From PALSA-612 sp963776735 (GTDB lineage Bacteria; Actinomycetota; Thermoleophilia; Gaiellales; Gaiellaceae), in assembly GCA_963776735.1 (NCBI GenBank), contig CAVZNV010000004.1, positions 1 through 64,000 of the forward strand: a stretch of DNA of 64,000 nt, given 5' to 3'. Position 1 is the first letter of the stretch, and the number at the start of each line of letters is the position of its first letter. A model generated the notes under the pieces. The model worked only from the letters and a program-made list of their open reading frames with translations. It did no database searches and had not been told where the DNA came from. Shown piece after piece: positions 1 to 7,275 of this stretch. A program made the translations under genes and the position numbers.

Positions 1-656
1 TCGGCCGACGGGAACCTGAACTCGGGGTACGCCGCGCCCTCGGGACCGCCGAGGATCATGTCCATCGTCGTCCGGTAGCAGCCTGCGGCCGTGAAGACGC
101 GCTCGGCCTCGGCCATCAGGTCGGCCTCGGTCTTGCCGAGCTCGTACGCGCGCAGCACCGCCTCGACGCCTGCCTCGTTGATCCGCATCCCCTCGCACAC
201 CGACTCGAGCTCGGCCTCGGACTTGACCGCGCGCGCGAGGTCGAACTGCTCGTCGAAGGGCACGAGCTCGGCCGGCCCGTCGGCGAGCGCGCGGTAGTCG
301 CGCACGGCCATGACGTAGTCGAGGCCGTAGACGCCGATGCGCTTCCAGCCGTTCGCGCGGGCCTGGTCGGCGATCCACGCGCCCGGATGCTCGGCGAAGA
401 CCTGCTCCATCCACGCCTCGCCGTGGTCGCCGACCCAGCGCGCCTCGCGCGGGAAGACGACCGCCGGGTCGCCGTCGACCGGCACCACCACGTAGGCGTA
501 GCGGTGGAGGATGCGGAAGCCCGACAGGTAGCGCACGGCGCCCTCGAAGCCCGTGTACTCGGAGCCCGAGACGACAACAGCGTCGACCCCGGCCGCCTGC
601 GCGGCATCCCGAACGTTGGCGTAACGCTGCTCGATCTCGGCCTGGGTCGTGCTCAT
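1..656 (-). CDS. M24 family metallopeptidase (Xaa-Pro aminopeptidase/creatinase-like), partial
   Basis: The visible 218 N-terminal residues start at ATG 656 (MSTTQAEIEQRY) and run off the left edge. They match the creatinase/prolidase N-terminal domain followed by the start of the M24 pita-bread catalytic domain. Landmarks are YLSGFRILHRYAY, VVFPREARW, then the typical junction AVKSEAELESVCEGMRINEAGVEAVLRAYELGKTEADLMAEAE (about residues 143-185). The metal-binding half lies outside the window. The start overlaps the stop of the upstream dehydrogenase by 4 bases (ATGA), so it is the last visible gene of a four-gene operon. It probably hydrolyses an Xaa-Pro dipeptide or an amidino/N-methyl compound. 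The family mixes both activities and the substrate cannot be told here. Confidence 0.85.
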   Translation of the reverse strand, partial: MSTTQAEIEQRYANVRDAAQAAGVDAVVVSGSEYTGFEGAVRYLSGFRILHRYAYVVVPVDGDPAVVFPREARWVGDHGEAWMEQVFAEHPGAWIADQARANGWKRIGVYGLDYVMAVRDYRALADGPAELVPFDEQFDLARAVKSEAELESVCEGMRINEAGVEAVLRAYELGKTEADLMAEAERVFTAAGCYRTTMDMILGGPEGAAYPEFRFPSA

Positions 657-1573
657 TCGCTGCGGCTCCTCTCCAGTCCCTTGACGAGTGCGGTCAGTGC
701 CCGGTTGAGCGGCGCGTCGACGCCGTAGCGGTCGCCGAAGTCGACGATCGCCCCGTTCAGGAAGTCGATCTCTGTCGGTCGGCCGGCCTCGACGTCCTGC
801 AGCATCGACGGCTTGTGGTCGTACGCGACTTCCTTGCGCGCCGCGAAGTCGAACAGCTCCTCCGGTGACATGTCCAGCGTGATCCCCTGCGCGTCGGCGA
901 CCGCGCGTCCCTCGGCCATGACCGCCCAGGCGAGGTCGCGCGTGGGCGGCTCGGCGATGCGTCCGTGCGTCAGTCCCGTCAGCGCGCCGATCGCGTTCGA
1001 GGCGGCGTTGAAGATCAGCTTGCGCCACTGCGCGCCGCGCGCGTCGGCGAGCGCGTGCGTGGGCATGCCGCCGCGCGTGCACGCATCCGCGAGCCGCTCG
1101 ACCTTCTCCATCGGCGCCGGACTCGGCTCGAACGGCCCGATGTGCGTGTCGCCCTTCGTGTCCCAGCCGACGTGGCCGGGCTCGACGATGTGCCCGGCCG
1201 GGAACGTCGTGCCGCGGATGACCTCGCGCACGTGCTTCGCGACCAGCTCCTCGTTGCCGGCGCCGTTCTGGACGGAGCAGACCGCCCCGCCGTCTGCGAA
1301 GGCATGGGCCGTGTCCGCCATGGCCGCGTCGGTGAACATGCTCTTGACCGCGACGATCCCAAAGTCGCAGGGCGGAAGCTCGGCGGGGTCGGTGGTCGCG
1401 CGGACACGCCCGACGAGCTCGCCGGCGCCCGTGATTCGCAGCCCGTGCTCGTTGATCGCCGCGACGTGCTCCGCGTCGAGGTCGTAGGCCCAGACTTCGA
1501 CGTCGTCGAGCTGCGCCAGAGCCGCCGCGAAGAGCGACCCGACGGCCCCGCAACCGACCACGCAGACCTTCAT
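653..1573 (-). CDS. ketopantoate reductase family dehydrogenase (PanE/ApbA-like), copy B
   Basis: This 306-residue protein starts at ATG 1573 (MKVCVVGCGAVGSLFAAAL), preceded by a good GGGGAGG ribosome site. The N-terminal Rossmann fold carries the GxGxxGS dinucleotide motif (residues 8-13). The C-terminal helical domain has the KLIFNAASNAIGALTGL stretch and the EIDFLNG motif typical of 2-dehydropantoate 2-reductases. The known family reaction is NADPH reduction of a 2-oxo acid such as ketopantoate. A second paralogue lies two genes upstream in the same operon, next to a peptidase, so a catabolic or opine-type substrate is as likely as pantothenate synthesis. The start overlaps the preceding stop by 4 bases, and its own stop overlaps the M24 peptidase start. 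Confidence 0.85.
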   Translation of the reverse strand: MKVCVVGCGAVGSLFAAALAQLDDVEVWAYDLDAEHVAAINEHGLRITGAGELVGRVRATTDPAELPPCDFGIVAVKSMFTDAAMADTAHAFADGGAVCSVQNGAGNEELVAKHVREVIRGTTFPAGHIVEPGHVGWDTKGDTHIGPFEPSPAPMEKVERLADACTRGGMPTHALADARGAQWRKLIFNAASNAIGALTGLTHGRIAEPPTRDLAWAVMAEGRAVADAQGITLDMSPEELFDFAARKEVAYDHKPSMLQDVEAGRPTEIDFLNGAIVDFGDRYGVDAPLNRALTALVKGLERSRSE

Positions 1574-1944
1574 CGAGCCGCCTCCCCGACCTTGTAACAC
1601 TGTGTTGCAAGGTCGGGCGGGTGCTCGAGTGCGTCGCGGTTGCGGGTGAGCCATTCGCGCTCGACCTCGAGCCGCTCGAGCTGGCGGTGCCAGCCCCGCA
1701 CCGGCGGGTCGCCGATGTACGGGTGCATCCGGCTGCGGTCGGTGAACGTCTCGCCGTCGATCCAGGTGAGCACGTCCCGTCCCCGGTCGTCGACGCCGAG
1801 CCAGCGCGGGGCGGCGTCGAAGCCGGCCTGCTCCAGATGCCGGAGCACCTCGCGCATGAGCGGACTTCCCGGCCGGCGCACCGTGTCGCCGACCCGGAAG
1901 ACGCCGTCGTTCGTCGCTCCACCCGCGAGCCGAGTCTCCCTCAC
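1570..1944 (-). CDS. short phosphotransferase-like protein (N-lobe only)
   Basis: This predicted 124-residue protein starts at GTG 1944, which overlaps the upstream stop (GTGA), and ends in TGA 1570-1572 overlapping the next ATG. Its first 60 residues (TNDGVFRVGDTVRRP, then MREVLRHLEQAGFDAAPRWLGVDDRGRDVLTWIDGE) look like the beta-hairpin, helix and hinge of aminoglycoside/choline phosphotransferase N-lobes. The ATP-binding and catalytic C-lobe (HxD and DxD motifs) is absent. The last residues, LATQCYK, are encoded by a palindromic repeat. Full family members are about 250-300 residues, so this is either a truncated remnant or a small stand-alone N-lobe. Tight coupling to its neighbours on both sides argues that it is still translated. 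Confidence 0.6.
   Translation of the reverse strand: MRETRLAGGATNDGVFRVGDTVRRPGSPLMREVLRHLEQAGFDAAPRWLGVDDRGRDVLTWIDGETFTDRSRMHPYIGDPPVRGWHRQLERLEVEREWLTRNRDALEHPPDLATQCYKVGEAAR
1585..1617. repeat. palindromic repeat, copy 1
   Basis: Arms CTTGTAACAC and GTGTTGCAAG face each other around base 1601 with one G.T pair, and the pairing extends through the flanking CCCGAC/GTCGGG to about 16 bp. The copy lies inside the reading frame of the small phosphotransferase-like gene (encoding LATQCYK), 13 bases before that gene's stop and just upstream of the ribosome site of the next gene. It belongs to the eight-copy family described in the findings. Confidence 0.85.
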
Positions 1945-2891
1945 GAGTACGCGGCCTCCCGGGCCTTGACCAGGCGGTAGACGGCCGTGTGGAACGGCAC
2001 CGGAACGGACACGCGTTCCGCCTCGCGGACGAGTGCGCCGGTGATGAAGTCGACCTCGGTCGGCCGCCGCGAACGCACGTCGTCGAGCATCGACGGAACG
2101 TGCGCGTAGGCGCCTTCGGCCGCCTCGGTCTCCCCTCGCTGCACGGCGTGGACGTTCATCTCCCACGGATCCTCGTGCAGCTCGACGCCGGCTGCGGCTG
2201 CAACCCGTTTTCCCTCGTCCATCAGGTCGCGCACGAGCAGACCGAGATCGGTCGGTACGTCGACCCGGGCGAACGCCGACACGTGCGGAAGGTCCGTGAG
2301 CGCAGCGACCGTGTTCACCGTCGCGTTGAAGATCAGCTTCGACCATTGCGCCGGCCGCAGGTCGGGAAACGCCCGCGCCCGCAGGCCCGACTCGACGAGC
2401 AGCGCCTCGACCTCCTGCGCACGCTCGAACGTCGTCGTCCCGTCGAACGGCCCGAGCCACGTCTCGGTGTCGAGCTCGTACTCGACGTGGTCGTCCGCAT
2501 GCCGCACGCCGCTCATGAACGTGACCGCGGAGAGCAGCGGCCGGTCGCCGTGCGCACGCACGATCTCCTCGGCGCCGAGTCCGTTCTGGATCGTCATCAC
2601 GGTCGCCGACGGCACGCGCCCGGCCAGCCGCACGGCCGCGTCGGCGACGTCGGTCGCCTTCGTTGCGAGGATGACGAGCCCCGCGTCCGGCAGCTCTGAC
2701 TCGTCGGCCGTGGCACGGAGCGTGGCTGTGAACTCGCTCTTGCCGGACACGCGCAGCCCGCTCGCCACGAGCGCCGCCGCATGCTCCGGCCGCCGGGTCA
2801 GCACCCACACCTCGCCGACACGCGCCAGGTGCGCGGCGTACAGGCTGCCGATCACGCCGCCGCCCACCACGATCACACGCTCGCCGGTCAT
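1941..2891 (-). CDS. ketopantoate reductase family dehydrogenase (PanE/ApbA-like), copy A
   Basis: A 316-residue protein from ATG 2891 (MTGERVIVVGGGVIGSLYAAHLARVG). It has the GGGVIGS nucleotide-binding loop (residues 10-16), the VILATKATD strand, the MTIQNGLGAEE segment, and the C-terminal KLIFNATVNTVAALTDLPH and PTEVDFITGALV motifs of the family. It is the first gene of the four-gene minus-strand operon and is about as diverged from copy B as separate subfamilies are. Only 27 bases separate its start from the divergent EamA transporter start at 2919, so the two genes must share a very compact promoter region. Confidence 0.85.
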   Translation of the reverse strand: MTGERVIVVGGGVIGSLYAAHLARVGEVWVLTRRPEHAAALVASGLRVSGKSEFTATLRATADESELPDAGLVILATKATDVADAAVRLAGRVPSATVMTIQNGLGAEEIVRAHGDRPLLSAVTFMSGVRHADDHVEYELDTETWLGPFDGTTTFERAQEVEALLVESGLRARAFPDLRPAQWSKLIFNATVNTVAALTDLPHVSAFARVDVPTDLGLLVRDLMDEGKRVAAAAGVELHEDPWEMNVHAVQRGETEAAEGAYAHVPSMLDDVRSRRPTEVDFITGALVREAERVSVPVPFHTAVYRLVKAREAAYS

Positions 2892-2918
2892 CCGCCAAAC
2901 CTAATAGGTTCGAGTGCC

Positions 2919-3779
2919 GTGGCGGCCGTCGTTCTCGCGCTCTGCTCCGCAGCCGCCTTCGGTTCCCTCGCGATCACCCTCACGTGGGCCCTCGCCCGCT
3001 ACCCCGACGCGGAGCTCGGCGCGTTCGCGACCATCCTCGCCGCGCTGATCCCGGTCGGCATCGGCGCCCTCGTCCGCTTCGAGTGGAGCGGGAGTGTCTG
3101 GCCGTATCTGCTCGCCGGGCTCCTCGCTCCGGGCGCGTCGCAGATCCTCTACGTCGCGGCCGTGCGCGACGCCGGCGCTTCGCGGACGGCGCTCGTCGTC
3201 GGCGCCGCGCCGCTCGTGTCGGTGACGATCGCGCTCGTGGCGCTCCACGAACCGGTACGCGGCCCCCTGATCGCGGGAGCCGTGCTGATCGTGCTCGGCG
3301 GCGTCGCGCTGACCCGCGAGCCGGTTCGGCCGGACGCGTTCCGGTCGGTAGGGCTGCTGCTCGCGTTCGGCTCGGCCGCGTTCTTCGCGACTCGCGACAA
3401 CGTCGTGCGTCACCTCGCGACGAACGAGCACGTGTCGCCGGAGCTGGCCGCGGCGGCGACGATCGTCGCCGGCGGGACGATGGTGGCCGCGTACCTCGCG
3501 GTCCGGCGTGGCCCCAGCCGGGCATTCCACGGCCTCGGCCCCGCGTTCAGGGCGTTCGCACCCTCGGGGGTGCTCTGGGGCCTCTCGTACATCTTCCTGT
3601 TCGAGGCGTTCTCGCGCGGACGCGTGTCGGTCGTCAGCCCGCTGGTAGCCGTCGAGTCGCTCGTGGGCGTCGTCCTGGCCGCGCTGATCCTCGGGCGGTC
3701 GGAGCTCGTCGGCCGCCACCTGTGGATCGGCGCCGGGCTGATCGTGGCCGGCGGCGCACTGATCGGCGCGTTCCGCTAG
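2919..3779 (+). CDS. EamA/DMT family transporter
   Basis: This 286-residue membrane protein is read from GTG 2919 (VAAVVLALCSAAAFG). It shows about ten hydrophobic segments arranged as two EamA repeats, each ending in an ALHEP- or LGRSE-type motif (for example VTIALVALHEPVRGPLIAGAVLIVLGGVAL and GVVLAALILGRSELVGRHLWIGAGLIVAGG). Family members are drug/metabolite exporters or solute permeases, and the substrate is unknown. The upstream part of the open frame overlaps the divergent dehydrogenase and is not used here. Its TAG stop overlaps the TAG of the convergent downstream gene within the bases GCTAGC (3775-3780). Confidence 0.8.
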   Translation: MAAVVLALCSAAAFGSLAITLTWALARYPDAELGAFATILAALIPVGIGALVRFEWSGSVWPYLLAGLLAPGASQILYVAAVRDAGASRTALVVGAAPLVSVTIALVALHEPVRGPLIAGAVLIVLGGVALTREPVRPDAFRSVGLLLAFGSAAFFATRDNVVRHLATNEHVSPELAAAATIVAGGTMVAAYLAVRRGPSRAFHGLGPAFRAFAPSGVLWGLSYIFLFEAFSRGRVSVVSPLVAVESLVGVVLAALILGRSELVGRHLWIGAGLIVAGGALIGAFR

Positions 3780-4900
3780 CGCGGGAGGACCGTGTCGACG
3801 GTGCGCCAGGGAAGCAGGTAGACGCGCGACGTCACGGAGTCGGAGTAGGCGTCCGGATCGAACACGCTCGTGCCGGCCACCAGACCCGATGTCCCGGAGG
3901 AGAGGTAAAGCGACGTGTCCGGTACGAGCCTGCGCGGCACGGCCGGCAGCAGCGCGAGCCCGCGTTGCGCGCCGTCGCGCAGCCGACGGACCCAGATCGT
4001 CCGGCCCGCGAGCCAGAAGAGGCGACCGTCAAAATACGTCGCCGCGTCGGCCTTGGCCTTGACCGACCAGCCTGAGCCGGCGAAGCCGTCGTTCGTCTCC
4101 ACGACCAGCCCTCGGTTCGTCAGCCATACCAGCGGGTCGAAGACGTAGCCCGGTTCGACCGTCGCCGAGATGTCCGGAGAACCCGCTCCGAGCGGCGTCA
4201 GCTTGTCGCTCGTCAGGTCGAGCAGGGCGCCCTCTCCGGTCGTCGTGCCCGCCGTGTCGTCCAGCCGGGCGAGCACGACGCGCTTGCCGTCGGTGGCGAC
4301 CACGGCCCACGAGTGCTGTAGGGTCAGCGTGGCCGGCGCGCCACGCCCTGACACGTGCAGGATCGTGCGCGCATGTGCAGCGCATCCCAGGCCGTTCAGC
4401 TCGCCGACGCCGTTCGGGCCCTGCGCGTAGACGATCGTGCCTCCGCCGGCTGCTGCACTCTCTCCACAGCCGTAGCGGGTCGTCGGGAAGTCGTACCAGC
4501 CCGAGTCGTCGCCCAGCGGCGTGAAGCGCGCGCCTGCGAGCGGCGCCTGCCAGAGCTGGTAGGAGTCGCCGTGGTCGACGAAGAGGCTGAGCACGACGAG
4601 CGTGCGATTGCTGCCGAGCAGCAGGGTGGCCGGATTGTCCTGGTCGTCGCACCATCCGCTCCCGGTCTGCGCCCGGAACGGCACAGCGTGCGAAAGATCG
4701 GCGTTGAGCACGCGACAGCCCACGCCGAGCGCGAGATGGGAGCCCTCGAGCGCCATGGCCGTGAGCTGGTCGTCGCTCCGGTTCGTGTAGATCGGCCGCG
4801 GCAACGGCACGGGACCCGCCTGGCCCGCGCCGCCTGCGGTGGCGACGAGCACGGCGAGCGCCGTCGTGGCGGCGACTGCCGCTGCCCTCGGCCACCTCAT
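3776..4900 (-). CDS. secreted protein of unknown function, probably propeller-like
   Basis: A 374-residue protein from ATG 4900. It begins with a classical signal peptide (MRWPRAAAVAATTALAVLVA) and a probable cleavage near GGAGQA. The rest is made of repeated beta-strand-rich units such as SHLALGVGCRVL, GGTIVYAQGPNGVGELNGLGC, KRVVLARLDDT and GRLFWLAGRTIWVRRL, which resemble loosely conserved propeller blades. Cysteines are few and paired (VGCRVL, SGWCDDQ, RYGCGES, NGLGCAAH), consistent with export and disulfides. No catalytic motif was recognised. It is divergent from DNA polymerase IV across 62 bases. Confidence 0.65.
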   Translation of the reverse strand: MRWPRAAAVAATTALAVLVATAGGAGQAGPVPLPRPIYTNRSDDQLTAMALEGSHLALGVGCRVLNADLSHAVPFRAQTGSGWCDDQDNPATLLLGSNRTLVVLSLFVDHGDSYQLWQAPLAGARFTPLGDDSGWYDFPTTRYGCGESAAAGGGTIVYAQGPNGVGELNGLGCAAHARTILHVSGRGAPATLTLQHSWAVVATDGKRVVLARLDDTAGTTTGEGALLDLTSDKLTPLGAGSPDISATVEPGYVFDPLVWLTNRGLVVETNDGFAGSGWSVKAKADAATYFDGRLFWLAGRTIWVRRLRDGAQRGLALLPAVPRRLVPDTSLYLSSGTSGLVAGTSVFDPDAYSDSVTSRVYLLPWRTVDTVLPR

Positions 4901-4962
4901 CGACCTCAGCGTGCCCGGTGCGGGCGAGATTGCGCTAGAGGGACGGCCCCTATCCTTCCGGC

Positions 4963-6015
4963 GTGATCGTCGCGCACCTCGACCTGGACGCGTTCTTCGC
5001 CGCGGTCGAGGAGCTCGAGGAGCCGTCGCTGCGCTCGCAGCCGCTGATCGTCGGCGGCGATCCGCACGGACGCGGCGTCGTCGCGACGGCGAACTACAAC
5101 GCCCGCGGCTTCGGCATCCACTCGGCAATGAGCTGTGCGGAAGCGCTCCGCCGCTGTCCTCACGCGGTCTTCGTCCGGCCGCGGCACACGGTCTACCGCG
5201 AGTACTCGCGCGCGGTGTGGAGGGCGATCCGCGAGGTCGTGCCGACGGTCGAGCAGACCGGGATCGACGAGGGCTACCTCGACGTCGGCGAGGTAGCACC
5301 GGACTACTTGGCCGCGCGGCGGGTCGCGAACGCGGTGCAGGCGGCGGTTCGCGGCGCGACGCGCCTGACCTGCTCGCTGGGCATCTCGTCCTGCAAGGTC
5401 GTGGCCAAGGTGGCAAGCGACGTGCGCAAGCCCGGCGGAATCACCGTCGTCCCGGCCGGCCGCGAGGCGTCGTTCCTGGCGCCGTTCGCGGTGCGCAAGC
5501 TTCCCGGCGTCGGCCCGAAAGCCGAGGTGCGGCTCGCGCGGGCCGGCATCGAGACGGTCGGCGGCCTCGCCGCGCTCGACGACGAGACGATCGCCGGGCT
5601 CCTACCCGGCAAGGTCGGCCTGATGCTCCGCGACCGCGCGCGCGGCGTCGATCCGCGGCCGCTCGAGCTCGGAGTCGAGCGAATCTCGATCAGCCAGGAG
5701 GAGACGTTCGAGCGCGACATCGGCGAGCCCGAGCTCCTCCACGCCGAGCTGCGGCGCATGTCGGTCGCGGTCGCCCGGTATCTCGAGGGCCGCGGCGAGT
5801 GCGCCCGCACAGTGACGACCAAGGTGCGCTATCCGGACTTCGCGATCCGCAGCCGCTCGACCACCCTCGCCGCCGGAATCGACGACGCGGAGACGATCGG
5901 CGACCTCGCCTGCCGGCTGCTCGACCGGGCCCTTCGCGACCGCCCCGGCCCGCTGCGCCTCGTCGGCGTCGGCGTCTCGAACCTCGAGGCGCACCGGCAG
6001 CTCGCGATCTCGTAG
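4963..6015 (+). CDS. dinB: DNA polymerase IV (Y-family translesion polymerase)
   Basis: A 350-residue protein from GTG 4963. The palm metal-binding residues are in LDLDAFFAAVEE (residues 5-16) and QTGIDEGYLDV (about 97-107). The family usually has SIDEAYLD, so the serine is replaced by glycine but the acidic pair is intact. The finger segment GVVATANYNARGFGIHSAMS, the HhH motif KLPGVGPKAEVRLARAGIETVGGLA and the little-finger domain follow. The role is low-fidelity synthesis past damaged template. It stands alone, divergent from a secreted protein and followed 16 bases later by a small membrane protein. Confidence 0.93.
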   Translation: MIVAHLDLDAFFAAVEELEEPSLRSQPLIVGGDPHGRGVVATANYNARGFGIHSAMSCAEALRRCPHAVFVRPRHTVYREYSRAVWRAIREVVPTVEQTGIDEGYLDVGEVAPDYLAARRVANAVQAAVRGATRLTCSLGISSCKVVAKVASDVRKPGGITVVPAGREASFLAPFAVRKLPGVGPKAEVRLARAGIETVGGLAALDDETIAGLLPGKVGLMLRDRARGVDPRPLELGVERISISQEETFERDIGEPELLHAELRRMSVAVARYLEGRGECARTVTTKVRYPDFAIRSRSTTLAAGIDDAETIGDLACRLLDRALRDRPGPLRLVGVGVSNLEAHRQLAIS

Positions 6016-6031
6016 ATCTACGATTCGCCCC

Positions 6032-6229
6032 GTGTTGGGCTATCGCGCGTGGGGAACGCTGGCCTGGATCGCGCTCTTCAACGTCCCGGTCGGGATCTGG
6101 GCCGTCACCGCGGGCGCGTACGTCATCGGCGGCATCCTGCTCGGGCTGACGGCCTACGGTCTCGTCCGCATCGCCGTCGGCCTGGCCGCGCACCAGCGTC
6201 TCGTCAAGCGCCTCCCCGGACCCTCCTAG
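6032..6229 (+). CDS. small two-helix membrane protein, hypothetical
   Basis: A 65-residue protein from GTG 6032 (MLGYRAWGTLAWIALFNVP when initiated). Two predicted membrane segments, about residues 8-25 and 28-50, are separated by a glycine-rich turn, and a basic tail (HQRLVKRLPG) suggests a cytoplasmic C-terminus. No family is recognised. Its TAG stop lies inside the left arm of a palindromic repeat, where the consensus TTG has become TAG. It follows dinB by 16 bases and may be cotranscribed with it. Confidence 0.55.
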   Translation: MLGYRAWGTLAWIALFNVPVGIWAVTAGAYVIGGILLGLTAYGLVRIAVGLAAHQRLVKRLPGPS

Positions 6230-6247
6230 CAACACTGTGTTGCAAGG
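6226..6247. repeat. palindromic repeat, copy 2
   Basis: This copy has GCAACAC and GTGTTGC arms centred on base 6236, with outer AAGG on the right only. The left outer part reads CTA instead of the consensus CTT, which supplies the TAG stop of the small membrane protein. It therefore sits exactly at that gene's 3' end. Confidence 0.85.
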
Positions 6248-6317
6248 AAGGACATGCCTGGACGTGGGGGTTGGGATAACGTCCTGGTCCCGTTCCGGCC
6301 CCGGCAAGGAGGCTCCG

Positions 6318-6473
6318 ATGAAGGCGATTCACTGTCCGTGCGGCGAGGTCGTCGAAGGCGAGACGGACGACGACGTGGTCGAGGCAGCCGAACAGCACAT
6401 CCAGGAGAAGCACCCGGAGATGGTCGGCCAGTACTCCCGGGAGCAGATCCTCTCGATGGCCCACGAGCACTAG
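6318..6473 (+). CDS. DUF1059-type small protein
   Basis: A 51-residue protein from ATG 6318, preceded by AAGGAGG at 6306-6312, an excellent ribosome site that fixes the start. The pattern HCPCGEVVEGETDDDVVEAAEQHIQEKHPEM matches the DUF1059 family: a Cys-x-Cys pair, a Gly, an acidic helix, and a closing His-x(4)-His. The fold could bind a metal through the cysteines and histidines, but that is inference and no function is established. A palindromic repeat lies 11 bases after its stop. Confidence 0.75.
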   Translation: MKAIHCPCGEVVEGETDDDVVEAAEQHIQEKHPEMVGQYSREQILSMAHEH

Positions 6474-6483
6474 CCCGGTTCTC

Positions 6484-6508
6484 TCCTTGCAACACTGTGT
6501 TGCAAGGA
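6484..6508. repeat. palindromic repeat, copy 3
   Basis: A perfect copy with arms TCCTTGCAACAC and GTGTTGCAAGGA around base 6496. It begins 11 bases after the stop of the DUF1059 gene and about 50 bases before the next GTG start, a position suited to a transcription terminator. Confidence 0.9.
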
Positions 6509-6558
6509 ATGACACGGCCCGAACTGCCGGTGCGTTCGGAGCGAAGTAGCATCGGCTC

Positions 6559-7275
6559 GTGGCAGACGACACCGTCAACGCGCTGCTCGTGATCGCCGAC
6601 ATCGGCGGTTACACGCGCTTCATGAACCTGCACCGCATGAGCCTCGCGCACGCGCAGGAGAACACCTTGCGGCTGCTCGACGCGGTCATCGACTCGGCGC
6701 CGGACCTCGAGCTCAGCGGGCTCGAAGGCGACGCGGCCTTCCTCTACGCGACCGACCCGACCGCGCAGGAGTTGACCCGCTCGCTCTCCGGCCTGGCCAC
6801 CGCGATGCATGCCGCCTTCCACACGGAGCAGGGGAAGATGGAGTCGCTCAGCGTCTGCCGCTGCGACGCCTGCCACCAGACCGGCAAGCTCAACGTCAAA
6901 GTCGTCGCGCACTACGGCGAGGTCGTCGTCACACCGCGCCGCGGCGGCACGACCCTCGCCGGCGTCGACGTCATCCTCGTGCACCGCATGCTGAAGAACT
7001 CGGTGCCGATCGACGAGTACGTGCTGATGACGGACGCTGTGCACGCCCTGGCCGGCCCGCCGTTCTCCGCCCTTGCGACGCCGATCGAGGAGGAGCTCGA
7101 AGGCCTCGGCACCGAGCGCCTGTTCTACGTGGACATGGCCGCGGTGGCCGAGCCGATCGCGCCGCCGGAGCCCGCGAGCTGGCTCGAGCGGACCACGTAC
7201 AACGCGGCCATGACCGCGCGGATCGTCCCCTACGTCGTCGGGCTCAAGCGGTCCGAGCTCGACACGGCCGACTGA
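6559..7275 (+). CDS. DUF2652-type nucleotide-cyclase-like protein
   Basis: A 238-residue protein from GTG 6559. The start VIADIGGYTRFMNLH and the block LELSGLEGDAAFLYA resemble the metal-binding strands of class III nucleotidyl cyclase folds, as in the DUF2652 family. The middle carries CRCDACHQTGKLNVKVVAHYGEVVV, with three cysteines and a histidine that may form a small metal site. The C-terminal third is polar and less conserved. Enzyme activity is not established for the family, so I would not call it a cyclase. It converges with the ROK gene and overlaps its 3' end by 46 bases. Confidence 0.7.
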   Translation: MADDTVNALLVIADIGGYTRFMNLHRMSLAHAQENTLRLLDAVIDSAPDLELSGLEGDAAFLYATDPTAQELTRSLSGLATAMHAAFHTEQGKMESLSVCRCDACHQTGKLNVKVVAHYGEVVVTPRRGGTTLAGVDVILVHRMLKNSVPIDEYVLMTDAVHALAGPPFSALATPIEEELEGLGTERLFYVDMAAVAEPIAPPEPASWLERTTYNAAMTARIVPYVVGLKRSELDTAD

